NCBI RefSeq assembly: GCF_003576645.1
Contig: NC_044916.1
Location: 23,533,077 to 23,597,076 of the forward strand
DNA: 64,000 nucleotides
DNA from: Ipomoea triloba
Lineage: Eukaryota; Streptophyta; Magnoliopsida; Solanales; Convolvulaceae
Direction of reading: 5' to 3'
A program made the position numbers and the translations under genes. Positions 41,768 to 52,161 of the stretch are shown here, one piece after another. The notes under the pieces are model-generated. The model ran no database searches and had not been told where the DNA came from. It saw only the letters and a program-made list of their open reading frames with translations. The first letter of the stretch is position 1. Every line of letters begins with the position of its first letter.

Positions 41768-42298
41768 ACTACCCTACATTCCTAAAATTAATAGAGCAAC
41801 TAGAAGGAAAAATACCCAAGGATCACTAATGGCTTCATCAAGCACAACAAGAAATCCACAAGGAAGAGGCACAACTGTACCAAATCCACCCCCAGTTCCA
41901 ATTAATCCACAAGTACCGATTAACCATGAAGAACTAATCATTGAAGAACCACAAGCTAACAGAGCAAACAATCAAGAAAACATTCGTGAAGAAGAATATT
42001 ATGGAAATCCTCAAGAACCACAAAGATCAATTGCAGATTACATGACTCCGGATTTTAACATGCACAACTCGATCTATGTACCTCCAATGGAGAATGTCAA
42101 CTTTCACGTGCATCCAACTATTCTCACACTGGTTCAGAACAATCAATATTCGGGATTACCATCTGAAGATCCCAACGCACACATTACAAGGTTTATACGA
42201 GCATGTGGGATGTACAGACAAGAAGGCGTTAGCGAGGAGATAGTACGACTCAAATTATTCCCATTTTCAGTTATAGGAGAGGCAGCACGATGGTTGGA
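41768..42298 (+). pseudogene. redundant copy of the Athila gag piece
   Basis: Same sequence as 43280-43810, ending at the N at 42299. It should not be counted as a second gag gene. Confidence 0.8.
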
Positions 42299-42464
42299 NT
42301 TCTTTTGTTGATAATCTGGTTGCAGGTAGATTTTCAACTTATGGGTAAAGCTTACAGCTTTCAAATTATTAATACATTTTCGAAACCTTTGTTTACTTTT
42401 GAGTGACAATGGATTTCCTTGCTTAGCCGTCGTGCTAACTACACTTCATTGTGTCCTTTATCAG

Positions 42465-42938
42465 ATGGAGTCTAGCGTGGGCTCGTGCAGCCCCGGGAAC
42501 TCTGATGACTTTTCAGAGTTCATGTTCCCTATCTTAGACTATGACGACTATGTACAGTACTTATCGGGTGATGATCTGTTTGCTCCCGGCTACGCTCTTG
42601 ATCCCCGAGTTCCGGCTTGTACTCCTGACCCCGTTCCTACTCCTGTTCCCCCAGTGGTACCTGTTTGGTCTCTTGCCCCCTTTAATCCGTTGTGCCATAT
42701 GGATGTCATCCAGGCGAGTTATGGGTATTATCCCATAGAGGTCTTAGCAGAGAGTGATCCCCTTGAGTTTGTCGTTCACTACCCCTATCCGTGGGACCCT
42801 AGTCCTCCAGATTATCTTGAGGAGTGGATGATGGTCAACAGCACTTGTAACTTTCTGGATCACATTACCTGGTTCGAGGGCGAGTGGCACCTTGTCTGGG
42901 GCACGTATACTGGCCCGGTGTACCGCTCACTAGAGTAG
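42465..42938 (+). CDS. LTR-embedded ORF, redundant copy
   Basis: Identical to 40953-41426 and located in the repeated contig end; counted here only so that the interval is explained. Confidence 0.5.
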   Translation: MESSVGSCSPGNSDDFSEFMFPILDYDDYVQYLSGDDLFAPGYALDPRVPACTPDPVPTPVPPVVPVWSLAPFNPLCHMDVIQASYGYYPIEVLAESDPLEFVVHYPYPWDPSPPDYLEEWMMVNSTCNFLDHITWFEGEWHLVWGTYTGPVYRSLE

Positions 42939-43279
42939 GTTGTGAATCAGGGGAGAAGTCCGAGTTGACCTTTTTGTGTACATACCTTTTGTAGCCATGG
43001 TAGTTCCAAGATGGCTAGTAAGGTCGGGCATAACCAAACTCTTGATCTAATGGGCTGTAAGAAACCCTTGTACATATTAGTAGCTAGTATAGCTACTCTT
43101 TTGCTGATGCTATATATATATATATATTTTGAAATTATGATGGGTAATGACGCTATGAAACAGTTCCTTGTCGTTAGCCTGTGCATCTAGAGTGAAGTCT
43201 ATCTGGATTTGATTGAGTTCAGTCTAGGTGTGGCGGTAACTACTCCGGATGTACGGTATAGCCGAGCCGGGGTGTTACA

Positions 43280-44852
43280 ACTACCCTACATTCCTAAAAT
43301 TAATAGAGCAACTAGAAGGAAAAATACCCAAGGATCACTAATGGCTTCATCAAGCACAACAAGAAATCCACAAGGAAGAGGCACAACTGTACCAAATCCA
43401 CCCCCAGTTCCAATTAATCCACAAGTACCGATTAACCATGAAGAACTAATCATTGAAGAACCACAAGCTAACAGAGCAAACAATCAAGAAAACATTCGTG
43501 AAGAAGAATATTATGGAAATCCTCAAGAACCACAAAGATCAATTGCAGATTACATGACTCCGGATTTTAACATGCACAACTCGATCTATGTACCTCCAAT
43601 GGAGAATGTCAACTTTCACGTGCATCCAACTATTCTCACACTGGTTCAGAACAATCAATATTCGGGATTACCATCTGAAGATCCCAACGCACACATTACA
43701 AGGTTTATACGAGCATGTGGGATGTACAGACAAGAAGGCGTTAGCGAGGAGATAGTACGACTCAAATTATTCCCATTTTCAGTTATAGGAGAGGCAGCAC
43801 GATGGTTGGAAAGCGAAGACGACAATCATTTCAGAACGTGGCAACAGTTGCATCGTGAATTCATGAACGAGTTCTTTCCCATTACAAAAACTATGAGGAT
43901 TAGAAGGCTGATACAAGAATTCAAACAAGGAAGACTTGAAAGTTTGGGAGAGGGTTGGCGAAGATTCAAAGTTCTTAAAAGGCAATGCCCACAAGATCTG
44001 ATGCACCCATGGGACATGATTAGCTCATTCTATGGAGGGTTAACAGATGAAGGAAAAATGTTGCTTGACTCATCCTCCAGTGGTGCCTTTGTCTCCCTAG
44101 CTTTGCAAGAAGCTGAAGATTTGATCGAGAGAATATCTAAAAACACATCCTGTTGGTATGACCGAAGAGGAGATCATGGAGGAATTTATGAAGTTGATAA
44201 TCGAGTGGCGAGTGAGGCCAAAATAGAAGCAATGAATCACGAAATCAAAAAGCTACAAGCTATGGTAGAAAAAATGGAAGGAAAGCCCAAGCCTTGCATG
44301 GCATGAGCACTTTATTGTAATTTCTGTGGAGGACCTCATGACACCAATATTTGCACTTCTCCGTCCGCATCTAAACAAGTTGAGGCGGTAGATTACCAAA
44401 GGAACTCCAACTTCAATGCTTATGGACAAAACCAAAGATCAAACAACAATTGGAAACAGGGAGAGGGTTGGAACAATAGCAACAATGATGGATATCAAGC
44501 GCGAGGACAATACAACTATGGAAACAAGCTTGCATGTGGACAGAATGACAAGAACAGACTGATGTACAATCAAAACCAAGGAAATGGAAATCAAATGACC
44601 TAGTTCAGGCCACAATACAACTCTCAACTTGACTTTACTCAACAAAAGAGGGATGACACCCGTGAAGTAGATGAAAGACTTATAAGGACGATCATGGAAC
44701 TCAAAAATGATCGGGCAAATCTGAAACAAGAGATTACTCAAGAGATTAGACAAGAAATTTATAGTCTTCGACAAGAGTCTAAAGCCACACTTAAGACAAT
44801 TGAGAATCAAATTTCTCAGATGTTTAAGATGATGTCAGATCGACACTACTGA
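43280..44852 (+). pseudogene. Athila gag (continuation)
   Basis: The capsid core includes HITRFIRACGMYRQEGVSEE, FPFSVIGEAARWL and FMNEFFPITKTMRIRRLIQE, all typical of Athila-type gag. A zinc knuckle CNFCGGPHDTNIC follows at about 44317. Three in-frame nonsense codons occur at 44304 (TGA), 44601 (TAG) and 44850 (TGA) while the frame is otherwise kept through to the protease, consistent with decay by point mutation. An Asn/Gln-rich linker follows the knuckle. Confidence 0.8.
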
Positions 44853-45836
44853 CAACTCCCGAGTAACACTGAAAACAATCCGGAAGGGAGAGTCAACGCC
44901 ATTGATGCAAAAGAAGAAACACATGTGAAATGTGATCCAATGGATGCCATCCGTGGAAAATATCACTTTAAGGTAGATGACCAAAGAAACAAGACTACCT
45001 CTTGTAGTCCCAATCTCGAATTGAAGAATACGAGCGGTTCATGCACCATATCAATGAAGGAACACAAGGAGAAAACCACTTTGGAAGAATGCCCGAAAGA
45101 AAAGGAGCTACCACAAGACAACATCAAAAGTTCAAAAGAGAAAGAAACGGCTCGAGAAGGTACAATTAATGCTTTTATCCGAAAATTTTTCAATAACAAA
45201 GAATGCCGTGAGTTATTTCAGAATGACATTTGTGATAATCTTACCTGTTTAAGCCAAGAATCTTCGATTTGTTTGACTGAGGGTTACCCTAGAAAGAAGG
45301 GTGACCCTGGAGCTTTGTTGATTCCTTGTTCTATACAGAATTTGGAACCTAGAAACGCTCTTGCTGATCTTGGTGCTTCTATTAATGTCATGTCTTCAAA
45401 TCTTTTTGAGAAATTGAACTTACCATGTTTGAAACCGACGAGGCTGACTCTACGTTTAGCTGACGGAACCACACGGTATCTTGAAGCCTTAGCAGAAGAT
45501 GTTATAGTAAGAATAGGGAAATTTCTTGTGCCTGTCGATTTTATTATTTGTAAGATGGGTGAAGATGATCCCCATGAATCCTTAATTCTTGGAAGACCAT
45601 TTATGGCTACTTGTCGTGCACGAATAGATGTGAGTTCAGGTGAAATTACCCTGAGATTCGATGGACAAGCCATAAATGATGAAAAGGAAAATGCGAAAGA
45701 AGAACCTAATGAAGATGAAAGGGCAAAGGTCAAAGCCAAGATGAAACCAAAATCGAAGTGGAAAAATGACAAGCTTACATGGAAAAACACGTGGGTACCA
45801 AAATGCTTCTTACCCACTACCAAGGAATATGGTTGA
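44853..45836 (+). pseudogene. Athila protease region
   Basis: In the same frame as gag, Lys/Glu-rich linker sequence leads to the aspartic protease motif ALADLGASINVMSSNLF, where DLGA carries the catalytic Asp, and to LILGRPFMATCRARID, the conserved second half. The frame ends at a TGA directly before the 3' part of the element. The reverse transcriptase, RNase H and integrase that should follow are absent, so this is an internal deletion derivative. Confidence 0.8.
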
Positions 45837-47089
45837 ATTTTAACCAAGGTATGATGCGTCTAGCCAATGACGTAAACCGTGGCGCTACTTGGGGGGCAAC
45901 CCAAGATTTTAATAATATGCTTTACATCATTTTTATGCTTTCGTTTTTTATGTTTTTATTCTAATAAATTGCTACAATCATCTAGAACCATGTTTTGAGG
46001 ACTAACTTGTAGGAGTCGGGACTAAAAATTGCTTTGGAAAGGCTAAGTTTGGACTTAGGTGTGCAGGGAAGGACCAAAACCGGAAGAAAACAATGTAGAG
46101 GACTGCCACGTGAGCTCACACGTGTGTAGCCGTGCGTGGGAACGAAGCAGTAGCTTCCCACGCACGCTCACACGCGTGTAGCCATGCGTGGGAGCGAGAT
46201 AGAGAGCTCCCACACACAGTCACACGAGTGTGACCGGCGTGAAAGCCTCCTACGGATTTAAAACCCTTATTCGGATCTCCCACGCCATTTTGCTCCCAAA
46301 ACCTATTTTTCTCTTCTCTTCTCCACGCAAGGAAGAACCCAAACTCAAGGTTTGAACACATCTTTTACTTTTTACCTTCAAAGAAGATCAAAAACATCAA
46401 CATCAAGGTAATTTCTCATCTTTTTAACTCTTTATCCTTGAATATTCATGAGTTTGGAAGAGCTTGAATGAGACAATTGTTCTACTTTCCCTTGCATGAT
46501 TTTGAATGTTTTGAATGTTTAAATTGGTTTATAATGCTTCATAGAACTATCCTTTGATGTTTTCTTTCATTATTGATGGTTACATTGATGGATTGTTATA
46601 TATTTTTGAGCTTCAAGTGTGAACACCATTGATGAACAAATGGGTTTGTTAGATTTCTTGTTGAAATTATGAAATTGATGTTTGAATTGATGAATAAACT
46701 TGTTGTAGAACTATTATATGCCATCAATTTGACTTTTCACATGCTACATTGCCCAAATTGAATTTTCAATTTCAAACCCTAATTTTGAATTTGGGGAAGA
46801 AGATGAAGTTGACTTTTTGAAATTCTTGACTTTTGTAGTTGACTTCTTATTTGACTATCAAATCGATATATCTTATGATGAATTTATGCATGAGTGTGAT
46901 AATGGAATGATATTGTTGATATTCTTATGCTAGAATTATTCAAAATATAGGGGAACTATGGCGAAATTTTCGAAAAATCTTAGCCCTATATGTTTGCAAT
47001 CCATTATCTTGACAAGGAATTTTACACAATTACAATGGTTACTTATTCAAAACCAATTACCATGAATGTTAATTTCTACAATTTGTAGG
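45837..47089 (+). other. Athila 3' internal region with LTR-like palindromes and a leader
   Basis: GGGGGGCAACCCAAG (45892) is the word often found after Athila pol. At 46105-46235 there are repeated palindromic words (CACACGTGTGTAGC, CCCACGCACGCTCACACGCG) shared with the 5' LTR at 20360-20430. A CT-rich leader (46290-46330) is followed by CATCAAG|GTAATTTC (about 46407) and, 680 bases later, TTTGTAG|G directly before the ATG at 47090: an apparent intron in front of ORF3. No coding sequence otherwise. Confidence 0.5.
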
Positions 47090-47312
47090 ATGGGACGCTC
47101 AAAGGAAATGGCAAAGAAATCAAAGCATGATCATGGTGAATCGAGTCGATCGAGGACACGGCAACAAGCTACAGTTCAACAGGCTACGCAGGAGCCGGGG
47201 TCAAGGTTCTTACGACACTTGACACCCATCCAACTTACAACAGTGGATAACTATAAAGGGAAGCAGCTTTCTGTTGGCCGTCACTTCGATGACAACATTT
47301 TAAGAGAATTCG
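47090..47312 (+). pseudogene. Athila third ORF (truncated)
   Basis: The ATG follows an acceptor-like TTTGTAG|G. The peptide starts MGRSKEMAKKSKHDHGESSR, is basic and Gln/Thr-rich and ends with QLSVGRHFDDNILREF before the LTR end that begins at 47313. Athila elements carry an additional ORF after pol, often called env-like; position and basic N-terminus fit, but only 74 residues remain and no membrane segment is visible, so no envelope function is claimed. Confidence 0.45.
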
Positions 47313-47565
47313 TGTAACACCCCGGACCTACCTTCCCGTACATCCGAGGGAGTTACCGCCACACCTAGAGAGAGAGTTCTATCATTCCGCGATAAACCTC
47401 ACTCTAGGTGCACAGGCTAAAGGAAACTCTTCTAACCACAACAACCACCCAACAGTTACTTACGCACTTATATACATATCAGCTGAAAAAGCTTAACTAG
47501 ACAATATATATATACTTGCACTTTACATACATGAGTTTGCCCCTCGGGCCAAAATACAAAGTAAG
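47313..47565 (-). mobile_element. LTR 3'-end fragment, minus orientation
   Basis: On the plus strand it starts TGTAACACCCCGGACC, the inverted form of an LTR end; the following 250 bases parallel those at 47566 (TTACCGCCACACCTAGA, CACTCTAGGTGCAC). It cuts the Athila ORF3 and is itself cut by the next LTR. Confidence 0.55.
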
Positions 47566-47878
47566 TGTAACACCCCGGCTCGGCTATACCGTACATCCGG
47601 AGTAGTTACCGCCACACCTAGACCGAACCGAGCCGAATCCATACAGAGTTCACTCTAGGTGCACGGGATAAGGGGAAGGAAAACTGTTTCACATCATCAT
47701 CATTACCCAACATATCTCCATATATATATATATATGTGAGCAAAAGGGGTAGCTGCACTAGCTACCACTATATACAAGAGTTTAATTACAAACTTATTAG
47801 CCAACTAAGTTCATCATGGCTACAAAAAAGATATATATACACAAAAGAGTTCCTCCCAAAACTTTCCCAACCAGCCAA

Positions 47879-48403
47879 CTACTCTAAGAGGCGGTACACC
47901 GGTCTGGTGTACGTTCCCCATACTAGATGCCACTCACCCGCGAACCAGGTGAAATGGTCCAAAAAGTAGCAAGGAGTGTTCACCATTGACCACTCATCCC
48001 AAAGCTCCGAAGGACTGGGATCCCACGGATAGGGATAAAAGACAACGAACTCTAGGGGATCACTCCCCTCTAACACCTCTACGGGATAAAACCCAAACCT
48101 AGACTAGGCTCTATCTAGAAAAGTCGGCTAACTACTGCGAACCGGAACGCGAGAGGGTGTAGTTGGGTAAGCTGGGGGAGGGCTGTACTGCGGAGAAGGA
48201 GGAGCAGGAACATAGACCAGGTCCGAAGCATGAGCCGAGTCGGGAGCATAGACTGGAGCAGGAGGATCTGGAGCGTAGCCTGGGGCATACGGGTTATCAC
48301 CCGCCAACAACTGTACATAGCTATCATAGTCAAAGAGGGGAAAATAGAACTCTGAGGAACTATTAGAGTTCCCCGGGCTACAGGAGCCCACACTAGACTG
48401 CAT
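47879..48403 (-). pseudogene. LTR-embedded ORF, diverged copy with two stops
   Basis: ATG at 48403 directly after TTCTTATCAG; start MQSSVGSCSPGNSNSSSEF. The middle is Pro/Ala/Tyr-rich and longer than in the plus-strand copy. The frame is continuous to the end at VYRLLE (TAG 47881-47879) apart from two TAG codons near 48129 and 48108. The 62 C-terminal codons align without gaps to those of 40953-41426: by my count 26 codons identical, 21 differ only synonymously and 15 change the residue. All Trp and most Pro, Tyr and acidic residues of that part are kept. Confidence 0.55.
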
Positions 48404-49646
48404 CTGATAAGAAACACAACGAAGTGCAGTTAGCGCCACGGCTAAGTAAGAAAATCCATTGTCACTTAAGAATAGACAAAGGTTTGAAAACATAGATAAT
48501 CTGAAAGCTTTATAAAGTTTTACCCCTGATTTGAAAATCTACCTGCAACCAAACGATTTATGGATAGCATAATAGCGTATAAATGTTAAATCATGTAAAG
48601 CTTTTCTCAAATAAGAATAATGGCATAACTGCCGCTCAAAATCATTTTCATGCCCTTTTCAGACAAGTTTGCAAAATTTCACATTTCCAGGAATTTCATC
48701 ATTTGCAAATAGAACCGCAGCTCTAGTGCTCATAATAATATGAACCGCAGCCCAGAGTAACAATAATTTTCATAGTCAAAAATTCACTTAGTTTCCCCTG
48801 AGTAAGCGCGAGGCTTTCTTTTTTGAACATTTCTCAATTCCCCTTTTCAAACCTTGGGCCGTGACATTTCCCAGCCTTCCCGTAGGTCTCCTTATCCCAA
48901 CCTCGGGCCAGGGCACTCCAGCCCTCCCGTAGGTCCAACCTTATTCCAACCCCGGGCCGTGGCATTTAAGCCTCCCCGAAGGTCCCCACCTTATTCCAGA
49001 AACTAAGGGTTTGAAAACATTTTTTTCTTTACTGGAATCAAATAGTATTTTCAAAATAATTTATTTCTTCCAAATATGGTTGTGACATCCCAAAATTTCG
49101 TCACTAGTTTTGTTACAAAATATTTTTGTCAAAATTGTTTCTAATCATTTCTTTTCAGAAAATTTCAGCTTGGCGCAGTCCGAAAGATTGAGCCGGTAAA
49201 AATAATTCCCGAACTCTTTTTCACTTGAAATTTTTATGGTAGAACCCCAACTCATAGTACTTGATGTCCATTAAAAGTTTTGATCATTTTGATCCGCGAA
49301 TAAACACAGAAAATTCCATTTTTGCCCTTGGCAGTGTGCTGTCCAGAATTTTTTTTTCATCTGGACCAGTTTTGGAAAAAAATTCGAAAACCATACTTAT
49401 ACTACTCCGATCATTATGAAATTTTATATGCAGGTTCTACACTTATAGAACTACATATCCGAAAAAAATAGAATCAAAATACCTTACCAATTTTTCCCAA
49501 TAAATCTCGGAAGTTACTGCCAGAGACTATCTTGAATTTTTTTTCAATATTTTCACAAGTATAAGCTTATATGGACATAAATATAATATGTACATGCATA
49601 TACAAGCTATGAACATGTATACAAACATATTCATAAAACTCCTAAT
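48241..49646. repeat. sequence repeated after the single N at 49647
   Basis: The 1406 bases before the N recur from 49648. In the second copy the stretch at about 50997-51235 shows additional 42-bp duplications where the first has one copy. Confidence 0.85.
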
Positions 49647-50996
49647 NCGGGAGCATAGACTGGAGCAGGAGGATCTGGAGCGTAGCCTGGGGCATACGGG
49701 TTATCACCCGCCAACAACTGTACATAGCTATCATAGTCAAAGAGGGGAAAATAGAACTCTGAGGAACTATTAGAGTTCCCCGGGCTACAGGAGCCCACAC
49801 TAGACTGCATCTGATAAGAAACACAACGAAGTGCAGTTAGCGCCACGGCTAAGTAAGAAAATCCATTGTCACTTAAGAATAGACAAAGGTTTGAAAACAT
49901 AGATAATCTGAAAGCTTTATAAAGTTTTACCCCTGATTTGAAAATCTACCTGCAACCAAACGATTTATGGATAGCATAATAGCGTATAAATGTTAAATCA
50001 TGTAAAGCTTTTCTCAAATAAGAATAATGGCATAACTGCCGCTCAAAATCATTTTCATGCCCTTTTCAGACAAGTTTGCAAAATTTCACATTTCCAGGAA
50101 TTTCATCATTTGCAAATAGAACCGCAGCTCTAGTGCTCATAATAATATGAACCGCAGCCCAGAGTAACAATAATTTTCATAGTCAAAAATTCACTTAGTT
50201 TCCCCTGAGTAAGCGCGAGGCTTTCTTTTTTGAACATTTCTCAATTCCCCTTTTCAAACCTTGGGCCGTGACATTTCCCAGCCTTCCCGTAGGTCTCCTT
50301 ATCCCAACCTCGGGCCAGGGCACTCCAGCCCTCCCGTAGGTCCAACCTTATTCCAACCCCGGGCCGTGGCATTTAAGCCTCCCCGAAGGTCCCCACCTTA
50401 TTCCAGAAACTAAGGGTTTGAAAACATTTTTTTCTTTACTGGAATCAAATAGTATTTTCAAAATAATTTATTTCTTCCAAATATGGTTGTGACATCCCAA
50501 AATTTCGTCACTAGTTTTGTTACAAAATATTTTTGTCAAAATTGTTTCTAATCATTTCTTTTCAGAAAATTTCAGCTTGGCGCAGTCCGAAAGATTGAGC
50601 CGGTAAAAATAATTCCCGAACTCTTTTTCACTTGAAATTTTTATGGTAGAACCCCAACTCATAGTACTTGATGTCCATTAAAAGTTTTGATCATTTTGAT
50701 CCGCGAATAAACACAGAAAATTCCATTTTTGCCCTTGGCAGTGTGCTGTCCAGAATTTTTTTTTCATCTGGACCAGTTTTGGAAAAAAATTCGAAAACCA
50801 TACTTATACTACTCCGATCATTATGAAATTTTATATGCAGGTTCTACACTTATAGAACTACATATCCGAAAAAAATAGAATCAAAATACCTTACCAATTT
50901 TTCCCAATAAATCTCGGAAGTTACTGCCAGAGACTATCTTGAATTTTTTTTCAATATTTTCACAAGTATAAGCTTATATGGACATAAATATAATAT

Positions 50997-51235
50997 GTAC
51001 ATGCATATACAAGCTATGAACATGTATACAAACATATTCTACATGCATATACAAGCTATGAACATGTATACAAACATATTCAACATGCATATACAAGCTA
51101 TGAACATGTATACAAACATATTCATAATGCATATACAAGCTATGAACATGTATACAAACATATTCATAAAACTCCTAATCTCATTGAACATGTATACAAA
51201 CATATTCATAAAACTCCTAATCTCATTATTCACTA
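50997..51235. repeat. 42-bp staircase duplications
   Basis: Four consecutive 42-base blocks ending AACATGTATACAAACATATTC, then a further 42-base block (ending CCTAATCTCATT) twice. The corresponding place before the N at 49647 has a single copy. Confidence 0.85.
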
Positions 51236-51283
51236 GCAATTGTCCATTTTCAAGTGACTAAACCGACTTAAGAGATTCCTTAC

Positions 51284-51349
51284 CTTTTTAGAAGCTTTAA
51301 AACCGTAGAAAGTGTTGAAATCTTATACTCCCAATATCCACCGAAGGTC
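51284..51349 (-). other. predicted 66-nt internal exon within the minus-strand LTR
   Basis: On the minus strand the acceptor TTGTTTAG precedes 51349 and the donor AAAAAG|GTAAGG follows 51284; the upstream donor CACTAG|GTAAGC lies at 51454. Same order and nearly the same exon size as in the plus-strand chromovirus LTRs. Confidence 0.5.
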
Positions 51350-52161
51350 CTAAACAATTTACACCATAATAACAACATTTTCAAGAATTCTTAGCTTATG
51401 ATTAAGTTCTAGAAAGAATTCTAATCCTTTAAACCGAATATTTACAAAGCTTACCTAGTGTTGAAGAGCTTGGTTAAGGATTTTAGCTATGGAGTAATGG
51501 AGTCTTGAACAAGAATGAAGATGAAGATGGGATTTATTTTTCTCTCTCCTTTCCTTAATTTTTTTTCGGCCAAAGGGGGTGAATGCAAGACTTGGAGGCT
51601 AAGCTAGATTAATTTCTATCAAAATCATCTCTTAAAAATTAATATTTACCTACATGGTGAAAAATTGTGACACTTGTCACTATTCCATGGTAAGTTCCTA
51701 AAGATAAGAATTACTATACAGTTAGGGATTAAATTAGATGAATGCTCGGTGGAAAATCACTTAATTCGGAAAAATTTTAATACCAAAATTATTCAAAAAA
51801 ATAATCCCGTCATTAACCACCAAAATCGAAATTTTCCGGTACATCGCGAAATTCAGCGGTTCGTAGGCTCGTAACAAACTTTCACCCTTATAACTCATCC
51901 AATCCCAACTTAACTAAGTAGGAGGCTCACACTTAGTCATAACATGCATAATAATCCATTTCCTAGGAAATCCGAGCTGAAAATTCGTCCTTAAAAATTT
52001 TGCGGTTCGTGACCGGTACGTACGATCGCAGCTTATAAATAACTATACTCTCTTATAAAAAAAAAATTCTTTTGAAGCCTCGGGGGACCATTTCATGAAT
52101 GTCATAACCTAAAGAAATATTTTTCGAACCTTAGTCTTACGGAAATTGCCGAGGGGTTACA

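Larger units (their letters stand above)
40746..42298. repeat. sequence repeated at 42300-43810 across a single N
   Basis: The 1553 bases before the N at 42299 recur after it, except that one 42-bp duplication is missing (1511 bases). Position 43811 continues into new sequence. This is the pattern of two contig ends that overlap but were not merged. Confidence 0.85.
21689..43279 (+). mobile_element. Tekay/Del-type chromovirus nested in Athila gag
   Basis: Bounded by TGTAACCCC and GGTGTTACA and flanked by the 5-bp duplication ACTAC (21684-21688 and 43280-43284; also 41768-41772 in the redundant copy). Parts: 5' LTR 21689-32895 (interrupted), primer binding site 32899-32910, gag start 33379, inverted LTR fragment 33548-34768, pol 34769-38455 with a C-terminal chromodomain, polypurine tract 38597-38611, 3' LTR 38612-41767 (repeated to 43279 because of a probable assembly overlap). 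Chromodomain plus an initiator-Met tRNA primer site place it among plant chromoviruses; the LTRs of about 3 kb fit Tekay/Del. Confidence 0.85.
20125..47312 (+). mobile_element. Athila-type retrotransposon, interrupted and truncated
   Basis: Components in order: 5' LTR 20125-21453, primer binding site 21457, gag start 21652, interruption by a Tekay element 21689-43279, gag continuation, protease (to 45836), a region lacking RT and integrase, and a third ORF at 47090. The right end is cut at 47313 by a minus-strand LTR end, and no 3' LTR is seen. It was inserted into a mannanase exon. Identification rests on the tRNA-Asp-type primer binding site, the DLGASIN protease motif and the GGGGGGCAACCC word after the protease region (45892-45903). 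Confidence 0.8.
47566..52161 (-). mobile_element. solo LTR of a Tekay-type family, minus orientation
   Basis: On the minus strand it starts TGTAACCCCTCGGC at 52161 and ends CCGAGCCGGGGTGTTACA at 47566. After removal of the repeated contig end (about 1.4 kb) it is about 3.1 kb long, the same as the chromovirus LTRs. It has no neighbouring primer site or pol. Flanks (GTAAG left, CTACC right) do not form a target duplication. Predicted splice sites and the LTR ORF are at the same relative places as in 38612-41767. Confidence 0.65.

Noticed and set aside
40746..43810. Tandem segmental duplication of LTR and gag
   Set aside because: The copies are joined by a single N, start and end at arbitrary points and are essentially identical; unmerged contig overlap explains this better.
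47090..47312. A retroviral envelope gene
   Set aside because: Only 74 residues remain and no signal peptide or membrane segment is visible; only the position agrees with the env-like ORF of Athila.
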